From Candidatus Poribacteria bacterium (GTDB lineage Bacteria; Poribacteria; WGA-4E; GCA-2687025): a stretch of 64,000 nt of DNA. The stretch is from contig JAPPNK010000005.1 in the NCBI GenBank assembly GCA_028818695.1, positions 62,001-126,000 of the forward strand, given 5' to 3'. The translations under genes and the position numbers were made by a program. The notes beneath the pieces were generated by a model. The model did not search any database. It saw only the letters and a list, made by a program, of their open reading frames with translations, and was not told the origin of the DNA. Of this stretch, positions 25,688 to 34,559 are shown in pieces; position 1 is the stretch's first letter, and every line of letters starts with the position of its first letter.

Positions 25688-27535
25688 GTGAATCGTTTGC
25701 TTGTTCTTGCCGCCGCAGCGGCCGTATGTTTTTCAGCGGCTGCAGAAGACGCGCGGCAGATCTCGCCCAAGCACAATGTGCTGGAAGAATTGCCCATTGG
25801 AGCGCTCATTCAAATCGGGGCGCCGATCGGAAAGTTTGAGCTCACAACGCTGGACGGAAAAACCGCCCAATTCGGCGCCGGCTCACCCTCTCTTGTCGTC
25901 TTCACGTCCACGAGCTGCCCTGTGGCGAAGCGGTACACGACTCGTTTGAACCGCCTTTATGAGAAGTATAAAGATCGGGTTCAGATCGCCGCTGTTTTCT
26001 CAAACGAGAGGGACACGGCGGAAGCCGCGCGCCAACATGCGGAGGAGTTTGGGATTCAATTTCCTGCCGTTGTGGACGGAAGCGGGGCTGTAGCGCGGCG
26101 GTTCGGCGCCTCAATGACGCCCCAGGCGTTTGCGCTGGACGCCGAAGGCCGCCTCAAATACCGCGGCGCCATTGACAACGACCGGTACGAAACGCGCGTC
26201 ACGCAAAATTATGCCCAAAACGCGCTGGACGACCTGCTTGCGGGACGCGACCCGATTGTCGCGGAAACAGCCGCCTTCGGATGTACCCTCCACGCGGCTC
26301 AAGCGCTCAAACCGGCGGCGGTCACCTACGCTGAACATATCGCGCCGATTATGCAGCAGCGGTGCCAGAGCTGCCATCGAACAGGCGAAGTGGCGCCGTT
26401 CACGCTTCTGAGCTACAACGACGCGAAAACATGGGCGGCAGAGATCGCCTACTACACCCAAGCGCGCATCATGCCGCCGTGGAAACCGGAACCCGGCTTC
26501 GGCGAGTTTAAACACAGCCGGCGCATGACCGACAAAGAGCTGGAACTGATCGCCAAATGGGTTGAGGCTGGGGCGCCTGCGGGCGACCTGTCCAAGGCGC
26601 CGAAAGCGATCAAATTCCCTGAAGGATGGGTTCTGGGAGAGCCGGACTACGTGGTCCAGATGGAGCGGGAATATCTTGTTGGACCTGAAGGCGAGGACGA
26701 ATATCGCCATTTTGTGATCCCGACCAACTTTGAGACGGATATGTATGTCCAAGCGGTCGATCTGGAGCCGGGCAACCGTCAGACGGTGCATCATGTCATC
26801 ATCTATCTGGATGTGAACGGGGAAGCGCGGAAGCTGGACGCCCAGCAGGAAGGGTACGGATACGCCACCTCCGGCGGAGGCGCCGGGTTTGAGGTGTCCG
26901 GCACGCTCGGAGGATGGGCGCCCGGCGTTTCACCGACTGTGCTGCCGGACGGCGTCGCCTACCTTCTGCCGAAAGGCGCGGACATCATTCTGCAGGTGCA
27001 TTACTACCGCACCGGGAAGCCTGAACGCGACCTGTCTAAAGCAGGCCTTTATTTCTCCAAGACGCCCAACCCAGCCCCGCTGCGCGTCGGAAGCGCCATC
27101 AACACCAAGTTTGAAATACCGCCGGGCGAGAAGATGCATCCCGTCGCGGCGACCGAGCAGATCAAACAGGACATCATCTTGCTTGGCGTCGGTCCGCATA
27201 TGCATCTCCTCGGACGCGATATGAAGATGCATGCAAACCTGCCGGGCGGAAAAAAGATAGACCTGATCTTCATCAGCGACTGGGACTTCAACTGGCAAGA
27301 CTCCTACCATTACAAGGAGCCGATCTTCCTCCCGGCAGGTTCCTCGATTGAGATGCTGGCGCACTTTGACAATTCCGCCGGCAATCCGAACAACCCGAAC
27401 GATCCGCCGATACCCGTTCGATGGGGCGAAAAAACGACCGACGAGATGGCGATCGGCTTCTTTTACTATGTCCATGCGGACGAGTACAAGAAGGAGACCG
27501 CGTCAACCGGCTCCGAGCAGCCGGGCGAGAATTAA
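25688..27535 (+). CDS. Periplasmic redoxin - heme c - copper monooxygenase-like fusion protein
   Basis: The protein has 615 residues with a signal peptide (MNRLLVLAAAAAVCFSAAA). Domain 1 (about 45-200) is a redoxin/TlpA-like fold with a single Cys77 in TSCPVAKR. Domain 2 (about 210-300) has one heme c site, CQSCH at 226-230, and the Met-ligand segment RIMPPW. Domain 3 (about 340-600) resembles the copper type II ascorbate-dependent monooxygenase fold, with HHVIIYLD, QVHYYRTG and GPHMHLLGRDM. Such three-part proteins are known from Planctomycetes and Acidobacteria, but their substrates are unclear. The start is GTG at 25688 with AGGAGG 9 nt upstream. The 3' end overlaps the convergent pcp gene by 33 bp. 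Confidence 0.85.
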   Translation: MNRLLVLAAAAAVCFSAAAEDARQISPKHNVLEELPIGALIQIGAPIGKFELTTLDGKTAQFGAGSPSLVVFTSTSCPVAKRYTTRLNRLYEKYKDRVQIAAVFSNERDTAEAARQHAEEFGIQFPAVVDGSGAVARRFGASMTPQAFALDAEGRLKYRGAIDNDRYETRVTQNYAQNALDDLLAGRDPIVAETAAFGCTLHAAQALKPAAVTYAEHIAPIMQQRCQSCHRTGEVAPFTLLSYNDAKTWAAEIAYYTQARIMPPWKPEPGFGEFKHSRRMTDKELELIAKWVEAGAPAGDLSKAPKAIKFPEGWVLGEPDYVVQMEREYLVGPEGEDEYRHFVIPTNFETDMYVQAVDLEPGNRQTVHHVIIYLDVNGEARKLDAQQEGYGYATSGGGAGFEVSGTLGGWAPGVSPTVLPDGVAYLLPKGADIILQVHYYRTGKPERDLSKAGLYFSKTPNPAPLRVGSAINTKFEIPPGEKMHPVAATEQIKQDIILLGVGPHMHLLGRDMKMHANLPGGKKIDLIFISDWDFNWQDSYHYKEPIFLPAGSSIEMLAHFDNSAGNPNNPNDPPIPVRWGEKTTDEMAIGFFYYVHADEYKKETASTGSEQPGEN

Positions 27536-28099
27536 TTCCAAACCCTTGCGCTGAAGGGCGCGCGGCATCGAATCGACGCCCCGCCCTTCAGCCTGCTTCG
27601 GCAGATACGGCAGATGAACGAAACCGACGCGCGTCTTTAAACCGAGCGACGCCGCCGTATGCAAACCTGCAAACAGAACCTCGTTGCAGCAGTAGGAGCC
27701 TGCGCTCAGCGAGGCGCGCGCGGGGACGCCCTCGGAACGCAGCGCCTCGACAAGCTGTGTAACGGGAAAGGGGGAGAAGTAAGCGTCCGGCGCGTCCAGT
27801 ATGATCTTCTCGTCTCGATGCTCTCCCTCATGGAAGTAGTTGACGCCGACGCGCTCCAGCGCCAGCGCGGACGATCCCGCCGCCAGACCTGTCAGCAGCG
27901 CGATCTCCGGCTCGTCACGTTTGATGAGCGACTGGATGCGGCGGCTTGCCTCCTGAAAAACGACCGGCAGCGCATGCCCTTGTACGCGCGCCTTGAGCGT
28001 ATGCGCCGCAGCAATCTCCAGCGCCAGTTCGCCGGACGGGTTCCGTTCGTCCCCGCCAAACGGCTCAAAGCCGGCAATCAGAACGCTCGGCGCGCTCAA
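27503..28099 (-). CDS. pcp: Pyroglutamyl-peptidase I (C15 family)
   Basis: This enzyme removes N-terminal pyroglutamate from peptides in the cytoplasm. The protein of about 198 residues has LIAGFEPFGGDERNPSGELA, the catalytic Glu region LALERVGVNY, the nucleophile in SAGSYCCNEVLF, and His in VGFVHLPYLPKQ. The start is TTG at 28099, which overlaps the TGA of the epimerase (TTGA) with GGAGG 4 nt upstream. An in-frame start seven codons earlier lacks a ribosome site. Confidence 0.92.
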   Translation of the reverse strand: MSAPSVLIAGFEPFGGDERNPSGELALEIAAAHTLKARVQGHALPVVFQEASRRIQSLIKRDEPEIALLTGLAAGSSALALERVGVNYFHEGEHRDEKIILDAPDAYFSPFPVTQLVEALRSEGVPARASLSAGSYCCNEVLFAGLHTAASLGLKTRVGFVHLPYLPKQAEGRGVDSMPRALQRKGLELILARLLGAG

Positions 28100-29091
28100 A
28101 ACGCCTCCGGATAGATGCATATGGAGCCGGTGAAAACGCCGCCCGGCGGAAGAACGATGAGACCCGCCTCAATTCCCCGCGCCTCTAAATTCGCCGCGTC
28201 GGTGGGGCATGTGTACGGCTCTATGCAGAGCGAACGGCGGTTCGGCGGCGTGTATAAAACGAGCTCTCGGAATTCTTTGCCGCTTTCCAAGACGGTTCTG
28301 AGACGAATCGCGCGGTCTTCAATTGAGCAGCGGGAGACGCCGCTTTTTTCATGGCTCACTTGCGTGAAGAGGTCATCGAACGACATGCCTTCAAACGGCT
28401 GCCCTTGGCGCAAGTCGAAGCTGTCGAAGACGGGCAGAATGCGCCCCGTCGGCAGCAGCTCGTCCAGCTCCCAGTAGGCGTCCGCAGGGACGGTCGCTAT
28501 GCAGTCGGACGGGTCCGTCTCCTCTCCGATGGGGGCGGAGAAGTACGGATGAAATCCGACGCCCATCGGCATGTCTTCGCCTCCCGCGTTCAGCGCCGAG
28601 AAGGTCAACTGCAGCGCTCCGCCTGCCAACGTGTAAGCCGCTGTCAAATGGAACGGAAACGGATACTGCTCCAAAACGCCCTCGGCGCTCTCTGCATCGA
28701 ACGACATGGAGCAGGCGGCAAACTCCTCCCCCGCCTCCAAAGACTGAACCGTCCATTGCCTGTTGTACACTAGCCCATGGAGATGGTGGCCGGCGGCTTG
28801 GACATTCTCAAACTGATAGGTTTTGCCGCGGAATGTCCATGCTCCATTGCGGACGCGGTTTGGGAACGGAAACAGGATCGGTATGCCGCGTCCTGTCGGG
28901 TTGTCGGCTGCGGTCTTGGGTTCCGTTTTTTCTAAGAGCTGAAAAACCTGTCCGCGATGCCTCGACTCGTAGGCGTAACAGTTTGCGCCGGCGGAGGGCA
29001 GTATGCGCGCGCGCTGACCCCGTTCCTCGTCCAACAGCTCCACAATGAAGACGCCCCCGTCTTGCGTTTCACGGGCGGAAAACGCCCCCAT
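28096..29091 (-). CDS. Aldose 1-epimerase family protein
   Basis: This mutarotase-type protein has 331 residues and a galactose-mutarotase beta-sandwich. GRGIPILFPFPNRVRNGAWTF, HHLHGLVYNRQW, PMGVGFHPYFSAP (catalytic His) and CIEPYTCPTDAAN are characteristic. It probably interconverts sugar anomers, with the sugar unspecified. Its ATG overlaps the PhyH stop by one base (TGATG), and it is coupled to pcp downstream. Confidence 0.9.
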   Translation of the reverse strand: MGAFSARETQDGGVFIVELLDEERGQRARILPSAGANCYAYESRHRGQVFQLLEKTEPKTAADNPTGRGIPILFPFPNRVRNGAWTFRGKTYQFENVQAAGHHLHGLVYNRQWTVQSLEAGEEFAACSMSFDAESAEGVLEQYPFPFHLTAAYTLAGGALQLTFSALNAGGEDMPMGVGFHPYFSAPIGEETDPSDCIATVPADAYWELDELLPTGRILPVFDSFDLRQGQPFEGMSFDDLFTQVSHEKSGVSRCSIEDRAIRLRTVLESGKEFRELVLYTPPNRRSLCIEPYTCPTDAANLEARGIEAGLIVLPPGGVFTGSICIYPEAF

Positions 29092-29867
29092 CACGCCTTT
29101 TTCGGCGGCTCAAGCGCCTTTTGGACGCCCGGAAATTCATGCCAGATGTCCGTGTAGCCGGCGAAACCCGGCGGCTCCAGACGCTTGCTGCGAACGCGGA
29201 AAATGGCGGCGTAACGAATGTTGGAGGAAGCGTTTGGACATGCGCCATGCATCATCTGATAGTGCGCCAGAACGGCGTCGCCCGGCTCCCCCGTCACCAT
29301 GACGCGCTTCTCAGGCAGCTCAAAGCGCGGCAGCCCGTTCGACAGAACCTCATGCCCATGCTTCTTGAAGTGCGCCTCGTATGCGGCGTGCGACTTCGGC
29401 CAGACGGTGAAATTCCCGCTGAACTCCTCAGAAACGTGCGAGAGATAGACGACCGCAAACATGGAGAAGCCGCGCCGGTAGCTGCCTTTCGGCTGTCCGT
29501 TGCGTCCGTTGCCCAGCCCGTCCAGATGTCCGTTCGGTTCCCTCGGATCCACCATCGGCGGCATCGGGAATCGCAGCGCGATCTGCCCGCCGCGGATCTC
29601 ATGGTAGCCCTGCTTTCCCAAGAGCGAGCCGGCGGCGCCGCTCAACGGCGTCTTGTTGAACAGGTCGGTGATCGACTCCGCATTGCGCAGCTCATCGCAA
29701 AACTGGCCGTCGCGGTTGCGGTCGGGGCGGTCTTCTCCCCTGCCGATATTGCCGACGGAGTGGTTGATCGCCCTCCGCGCCTTTTCGACCATGATCTTCG
29801 GAACGGCGCCCGGTATCTTCAACCAGCCTTGCTCGTGAAACTGCAATTTCTGTTGTCGCGTCAACAT
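29091..29867 (-). CDS. Phytanoyl-CoA dioxygenase (PhyH) family protein
   Basis: This is a non-heme Fe(II)/2-oxoglutarate oxygenase of 258 residues. The metal ligands appear to be HxD in GHLDGLG and the distal His in YQMMHGACPNAS. An Arg for 2-oxoglutarate follows (NIRYAAIF). PhyH-like proteins hydroxylate diverse small molecules and the substrate here is unknown. It heads the PhyH-epimerase-pcp unit. A possible TATAGT -10 box lies at 29915-29910, but no good -35 box is present. Confidence 0.88.
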   Translation of the reverse strand: MLTRQQKLQFHEQGWLKIPGAVPKIMVEKARRAINHSVGNIGRGEDRPDRNRDGQFCDELRNAESITDLFNKTPLSGAAGSLLGKQGYHEIRGGQIALRFPMPPMVDPREPNGHLDGLGNGRNGQPKGSYRRGFSMFAVVYLSHVSEEFSGNFTVWPKSHAAYEAHFKKHGHEVLSNGLPRFELPEKRVMVTGEPGDAVLAHYQMMHGACPNASSNIRYAAIFRVRSKRLEPPGFAGYTDIWHEFPGVQKALEPPKKA

Positions 29868-29968
29868 AGCGATCTCCTGTTGCCTGTATTGACCGCATGC
29901 TAGCGCTAGACTATACGTCTGGCAAGCGCCGTCTCGGACCTTCCGACTTAAGAACGACGACGAAAGAA

Positions 29969-30006
29969 CATCGGCGCCTCCCTCACTTAGGAGAGAAGCG
30001 CCGATG
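29969..30006 (-). terminator. Probable terminator after the 461-residue protein gene
   Basis: CATCGGCGC and GCGCCGATG form a perfect 9-bp stem that can extend with CTCC/GGAG inside. On the minus strand it is followed by TTCTTTC. It begins 8 nt after the stop codon at 30014. Confidence 0.55.
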
Positions 30007-30013
30007 GGTTTGA

Positions 30014-31399
30014 TTACTCTTCTTCGTCTTCGCCGCTGCTTTCTTGGGCAGGTTGTTGAGAAGGAGGCGGCGGTTTCAGCAGGTCGGGATTCTGCATGAG
30101 CCGCAGCTCCCGAATTCGCGCCGCTATTAGCGTTCGCGCGGCAGGATTCACCTTTTCTTCCTTGGCTGCCTTTTCGAGCGCCTCAAGAAACGCCAACGCG
30201 ATGCGCCGTCTCTGCTCCGCCTTTTCAAGCGCAGCCTCATCGCGCAGCTCCGTCGGCGGATCGGAGAGAGGGTCCCTCTCTATAGGCGGCTCTGGCGAAG
30301 CAACAGCATCCGGCGCGGCCGGATGGACAGCTCTCAAAGAGGGCGAAGGCGATTCGCGCCCCGCAAACGGCTTCGGTATCTGATTGCGCGACGCCAGCTC
30401 CTCCAGAGCCGCATCGTACCTGTCCATCATGGAGAGCCACATGGCATCGCTCTGTTCAACCGCCTCCGGCTGGGTCAGATAGGTCGGAATGGCGACCAGC
30501 AGCTCCTCCAGTTCGGCTTGCTTCATCTTCTTGACGACATCCCGCTCGCTAAGAAACGGAACCTGATCCAGCGGCAATTCCTCTGAAAAAGTTTCACCCA
30601 TGAATCGAAGCCTGTAGCCGCGGGGCGCGACACCGTGGCGCGAAATATTATACCTCTCCGCGTCGGTCAAAGGCGGTCGTCCGCCCGCCCCGACTCTGAT
30701 GATAAAAAGCGTCCCGTCGGGTTCAAGCTCAACATTCAAGGTGCTTTCACCTGTCTCAGAAGCGTGGAAGTACTGCTCTTTCTCAACAGCCCAAGACTTG
30801 AGATACCCATCGATAACAAGGTTCTCAAAATCTTCTATCGAAAGACCGCTTTGAGCGAGGAGCGCTTCTTCCGAAAGTCCTTTCTTCCCGGCAATCTTGA
30901 GGTTCTCCTCTCTCTTATCGCGGATGCGATTCATGAGCTCGCGCCCGTATTCTTCGGCGTCTAAGCTGTCATTGATGACTCCTTCGCGCGCTAGTACACG
31001 CTGAAAATGCGCAAGCATCTCCTCGCGTTTGCCGTCATAGATTGGACCAGAGCAAAAGACTGTCACCAGCGCCTCCGCGGTCTGCGGACCAGAATATGCG
31101 AACCCCATTTGGTTCTTCATCAGCGTCACCCATGGATGTGTGACGCCCGGCTTCCACGGACGCATGCCGTTAGCCAGCTCATCAGCGGTCCATCGCGCCG
31201 CGTCGTCCTCTGTAGCAGAGTTTGATTTCTCTGCAAGCGCGGAGGTTGCTTTTCGCAATTCAACCTGTTCGTCTCCTTTCGGCGAGATTTCTCCCCGCCC
31301 GCGAAAAAACAACATCGCCAGAATCAGCGCGATAAAGATGGACCCCAACACAATCAAGGACCTGCGAGAGCGAGGCTTCAAAGTTTGAAGTTTGCCCAT
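30014..31399 (-). CDS. Membrane-anchored protein of unknown function
   Basis: This 461-residue protein has an N-terminal anchor (RRSLIVLGSIFIALILAMLFF) after a basic stretch. A mixed alpha/beta region follows, then a Pro/Glu-rich low-complexity C-terminus (KPPPPSQQPAQESSGEDEEE). No enzyme motif is evident. A segment near residues 125-185 (REGVINDSLDAEEYGRELM) is reminiscent of SurA-type N-terminal helices, but no rotamase domain follows. It lies 29 nt after the frameshifted gene and is probably cotranscribed with it. Confidence 0.7.
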   Translation of the reverse strand: MGKLQTLKPRSRRSLIVLGSIFIALILAMLFFRGRGEISPKGDEQVELRKATSALAEKSNSATEDDAARWTADELANGMRPWKPGVTHPWVTLMKNQMGFAYSGPQTAEALVTVFCSGPIYDGKREEMLAHFQRVLAREGVINDSLDAEEYGRELMNRIRDKREENLKIAGKKGLSEEALLAQSGLSIEDFENLVIDGYLKSWAVEKEQYFHASETGESTLNVELEPDGTLFIIRVGAGGRPPLTDAERYNISRHGVAPRGYRLRFMGETFSEELPLDQVPFLSERDVVKKMKQAELEELLVAIPTYLTQPEAVEQSDAMWLSMMDRYDAALEELASRNQIPKPFAGRESPSPSLRAVHPAAPDAVASPEPPIERDPLSDPPTELRDEAALEKAEQRRRIALAFLEALEKAAKEEKVNPAARTLIAARIRELRLMQNPDLLKPPPPSQQPAQESSGEDEEE

Positions 31400-31428
31400 C
31401 GTTCATACTTTCCGTTTCAACGATTGAA

Positions 31429-32252
31429 TTATTCTTCATGCAAATCAAACGCGTCCTCGTGGCAGTGCGCTTGTCGCTGCAGGTCGAACTCTGCCCTGTC
31501 TTCAGAGAACCATCCTTTGATCCATGCCGAGGAATGACGAACAGATGAGCGAATTTCGACATTGAAACGCGTTTCTTTCCACGGAGACATGGGATGCGGC
31601 CTCTTAGCCACTTCCCAGCGCATCGGTACAGCGTCCATCGCCATGGAGACCTCTCTCGTCCATTGATCATCCACTCGATTAGACTCAGGACCCAACGCCA
31701 CGGCCAAAGCTGCCAAAGCTAAACCTAGGCCGAGGCCTTCTTTAGGTCCGAGATCTTTTGCAAGGGCGACACCTGCTTGGAATCCATTCAGAGCATCGTC
31801 CAAACGATCCTGCTTGCGGACCACCATGATGCGGATAAGATTCTTGTCCCACAATGCGCGCTTTTCAGGATCTTCTGGTGGATCCAGCTTTTTGATTTCG
31901 TACAAAAGGGAGGCTCCAGATTCGTACGGCTCATACCTAATCAAGCGCCACAGTACCAAATCATCCACTTCGCCTTTCCATTTGGCGTTCTCACCGCTCA
32001 TTGTCAGAGCAACGTCTTTTGGATTGGAATGAGAGGGGGTGGCGGAAGCAGATGGAGCCGTGCCGGCGTACGCTGCAGCATAGCAGACGGCCTGCGGTGG
32101 ATCGGTGAGGACGCCTCCGCTTGTAACGCCTTGCCCCGTCACAGTGGCGGTGTTTGGTCTTTCATTTCCAGGCGGCGGGTCGGTCAACGCGGGAGGGGGG
32201 GTACAATCACGAGAGCCGCAAGAGCGACAGCCATCAAAAATCGCTTCGTCAT
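31429..32252 (-). CDS. Secreted protein of unknown function, frameshifted in a homopolymer
   Basis: An ATG at 32252 with AAAGGA upstream encodes MTKRFLMAVALAALVIVP, a clear signal peptide, then hits a stop 5 codons later. Just before the stop is a run of seven C (32201-32195 on the minus strand). Adding one C joins it to the long downstream frame (LTDPPPGNERPNTATVTG ... EDAFDLHEE) and gives an uninterrupted protein of about 274 residues. The mature part has a helical region (DDALNGFQAGVALAKDLG) and no known motif. Either the assembly has a base missing or the tract is a real on/off switch. Confidence 0.7.
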
Positions 32253-32536
32253 GTTTTTCCTTTCATGTGAAGCGTCTTAGAAACATCCATAACTCTTTAT
32301 GAACGCTTTCAAGCCAAGTATAGAATCAAGTTGGAAGCGTTGTCAACTCGAATCAACCGAAAATCATTAATAGTCTATGAAATTTTTCGGATGCAATCAT
32401 TTTTTTTAAAATGGACGGATAATCGGCTTACCAAGATTCCCGTTGGGAAGAAATAAGGTCGGCAGCCTCTATAGGCGATGGTGTTGGTTTTAGAGAGCCG
32501 TTTTTGGAATGCGGAGGCCATCTAAGAGAACTCTGG

Positions 32537-32580
32537 ATTCCCGCTTTCGCGAGAATGACGATCTGCCCGATTTGAACAGG
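32537..32580. repeat. Core fragment of the MITE-like repeat
   Basis: This fragment contains CTCTGGATTCCCGCTTTCGC followed by GAGAATGACGATCTG. This matches the central hairpin region of the element, with one mismatch in the stem. Neither terminal repeat is recognisable. Confidence 0.5.
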
Positions 32581-32627
32581 ATTTTCGTATATCGTCGTTT
32601 GTAAAGAACGCCGGTCAGTCGAATGCG

Positions 32628-32656
32628 TTGCGCGCTCAACCTGTTTGCGGTATGCT
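32628..32656 (+). promoter_or_regulatory. Candidate sigma-70-type promoter of the NfeD/FloA operon
   Basis: TTGCGC (32628-32633), 17 nt, TATGCT (32651-32656). The same TATGCTAAA string follows the -35 box of the gene at 24526. Moderate match only. Confidence 0.4.
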
Positions 32657-32711
32657 AAAGTAAATCGCTATGGAGACGCCGTTCGGTATGATCATGAAGG
32701 GAGCGATCCCA

Positions 32712-34202
32712 ATGAAGGCAATGAAAACGTTACGACTTGCTCTCTGCGCCGGCCTTTTGCTTACGTATGCAGGTTGGGCGGACGCCGCCTCGGTCGCGGT
32801 GATCGAAGTGCGGCGCGAAATCAACAAAGGACTGGAACGGTACATCAACCGAGCCTTGACCGAAGCAGAAAATAGAGCCGACCTGATCCTGTTCGATATA
32901 AACACGCCAGGCGGACGCATCGACGTCATGAGCGACATCATCAACCATATCTACAACCTTGAGATTCCGTCCATCGCCTTTGTGCATGTAGAAGCGATCT
33001 CTGCCGGCGCTGTCATCGCGCTTGCGGCGGATCAGATCGCCATGGCGCCCGGCGGAACCATCGGAGACGCCGCCCCTGTTTCTGCCGCCGGCGAGGAGAT
33101 GGGCGAAAAAATCATCTCCTTTATACGAGGCAAAATACGCGCCACCGCCGAACGAAACGGACGCAACCCCGACATTGCCGAAGCGATGGTCGACAAGAAA
33201 AAAGTGCTCGCCCGCGTGGACGAAGACTCCATCCAGGCGCTCATGCCGTCCGAAGTGAGCGAACTGAAGGGAAACGGACAAAAGGTAGAGGTGATCTGCC
33301 CCGAAGGCGAACTGCTGACGCTCACCACCTCGGAAGCGTTGGACCTCGGCTTCATTGAGCTGAAAGCGGAATCGTTCGCCGAAATACTGAACGCCTACAC
33401 CATCGGACGAGTGGACGACCGGCTTCGCGTCGTCGCCAATCAGGAGCTTGGGAACCTTGCGTCGCCTCTGGACGATCCGGAGCCGCTGGCGAACGCCGAG
33501 ATCATGCTGTTTAAACCGAATGTCGTAGAAAAGATGGCGATGGCGATCACCGGCTCCATGCTGGGAACGCTGCTGTTGTCGCTCGGCATGGTCGGTCTCC
33601 TGTTTGAGTTCCGGACGCCTGGTTTCGGCGTTCCGGGCATCTTAGGGCTGCTGTGCGTCGCGGCGTTCTTCGGGGGGCATATTGTCGCGGATGTGACGAC
33701 TGGATTTGGCTTGCTGATGTTCATAGCGGGTCTGGCGCTCCTGGCGCTGGAGGCGTTTGTGATCCCAGGCTTCGGCGTGGCGGGCATCGCCGGCTTAGCC
33801 TTGACATTCGGCGGGCTTTTCTTTACATTTGCCCGAAGCGCGCCGACGCTGGGCGATGCGATGGGTTCCATCGGCCTCGCGTTCGTTTTGACCATTGGAC
33901 TTGTGATCGTGATTGGATTCACGCTGCCGAAAACGCAGGCTTGGAACCGCCTCATCTTATCGACTGAGCAGTCGAGCGCGGACGGGTACCAATCGGCGCG
34001 CCCTGATCTGGCGGAGCTGATTGGACGCAGCGGCGTCGCTTTGACGACTCTGCGCCCCGCCGGCGCGGCAGAAATCGGCGGCAAGCGCGTGGATGTCGTC
34101 TCAAACAGCGAATTCATCTCTAAAGGAGAACCGCTGACCGTTGAAATGGTAGAAGGAGCGCGCGTCGTTGTGCGCCCCGCCGCAAAAGACGAGCCAGCGT
34201 AA
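32712..34202 (+). CDS. NfeD-family membrane serine protease (ClpP-like domain plus NfeD)
   Basis: This is a long-form NfeD protein of 496 residues with a signal peptide (MKTLRLALCAGLLLTYAGWADA). A ClpP-like protease domain follows with Ser97 in EAISAGAVIALAADQIAM and a Lys-containing helix after it. Then come about four membrane helices (residues 270-400) and a C-terminal NfeD OB-fold (GRSGVALTTLRPAGAAEIGGKRVDVV). Long NfeD proteases are thought to cleave stomatin or flotillin partners at the membrane. FloA-type genes directly downstream support that pairing. ATG 32712 has GGGAG upstream; earlier in-frame ATGs lack a ribosome site. Confidence 0.9.
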   Translation: MKAMKTLRLALCAGLLLTYAGWADAASVAVIEVRREINKGLERYINRALTEAENRADLILFDINTPGGRIDVMSDIINHIYNLEIPSIAFVHVEAISAGAVIALAADQIAMAPGGTIGDAAPVSAAGEEMGEKIISFIRGKIRATAERNGRNPDIAEAMVDKKKVLARVDEDSIQALMPSEVSELKGNGQKVEVICPEGELLTLTTSEALDLGFIELKAESFAEILNAYTIGRVDDRLRVVANQELGNLASPLDDPEPLANAEIMLFKPNVVEKMAMAITGSMLGTLLLSLGMVGLLFEFRTPGFGVPGILGLLCVAAFFGGHIVADVTTGFGLLMFIAGLALLALEAFVIPGFGVAGIAGLALTFGGLFFTFARSAPTLGDAMGSIGLAFVLTIGLVIVIGFTLPKTQAWNRLILSTEQSSADGYQSARPDLAELIGRSGVALTTLRPAGAAEIGGKRVDVVSNSEFISKGEPLTVEMVEGARVVVRPAAKDEPA

Positions 34203-34210
34203 GGCGTCCG

Positions 34211-34543
34211 ATGCCTCAACTCATTCTGTACCTGATCGGAGCTCTGGTCTTGATCGCATGGATCGGCTACATCGCTTGGAAACGGCTTGTTCTCAGAGAT
34301 GAACAGCTGTCGGAAATCGGATATTCCGCGCCCGACGCCCAGCTGAAAAAGCTTGCCGGCTCCAACGGCGTCGCGCTGACAGACCTGCGGCCCGCAGGCG
34401 CCGCGCGCATCGACGGACGGCGCGTGGATGTGGTCGCCGACAGCGAATACATCGCCAAAGACACCCCCGTTCAAGTGGTCGCCGTCGAAGGAGTCCGCGT
34501 TGTGGTTGAGAAACTGCCCTTAGAAACGAATGTGAACAAGTAA
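34211..34543 (+). CDS. NfeD short-form OB-fold membrane protein
   Basis: This 110-residue protein has one N-terminal membrane helix ([20 protein letters not shown]). An OB-fold follows ([32 protein letters not shown]) that closely repeats the C-terminal domain of the protease upstream. It has no protease domain. The likely role is as a flotillin partner in the membrane. It starts 8 nt after the long NfeD gene and 16 nt before floA. Confidence 0.85.
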   Translation: MPQLILYLIGALVLIAWIGYIAWKRLVLRDEQLSEIGYSAPDAQLKKLAGSNGVALTDLRPAGAARIDGRRVDVVADSEYIAKDTPVQVVAVEGVRVVVEKLPLETNVNK

Positions 34544-34559
34544 GCAAAAGGAAGCGACG

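Larger units (their letters stand above)
32253..32711. other. Intergenic region with divergent starts
   Basis: This gap of 459 nt separates divergent genes. It holds an AT-rich segment (about 32330-32420, including a T8 run), a core fragment of the MITE-like repeat at 32537-32580, and a candidate promoter for the NfeD operon at 32628-32656. No open frame or RNA gene is apparent. Confidence 0.5.

Noticed and set aside
29910-29938. Promoter for the PhyH gene at 29.9 kb
   Set aside because: TATAGT is present on the minus strand, but the region where a -35 box should be (TCCGAG) is too weak to list as a feature.
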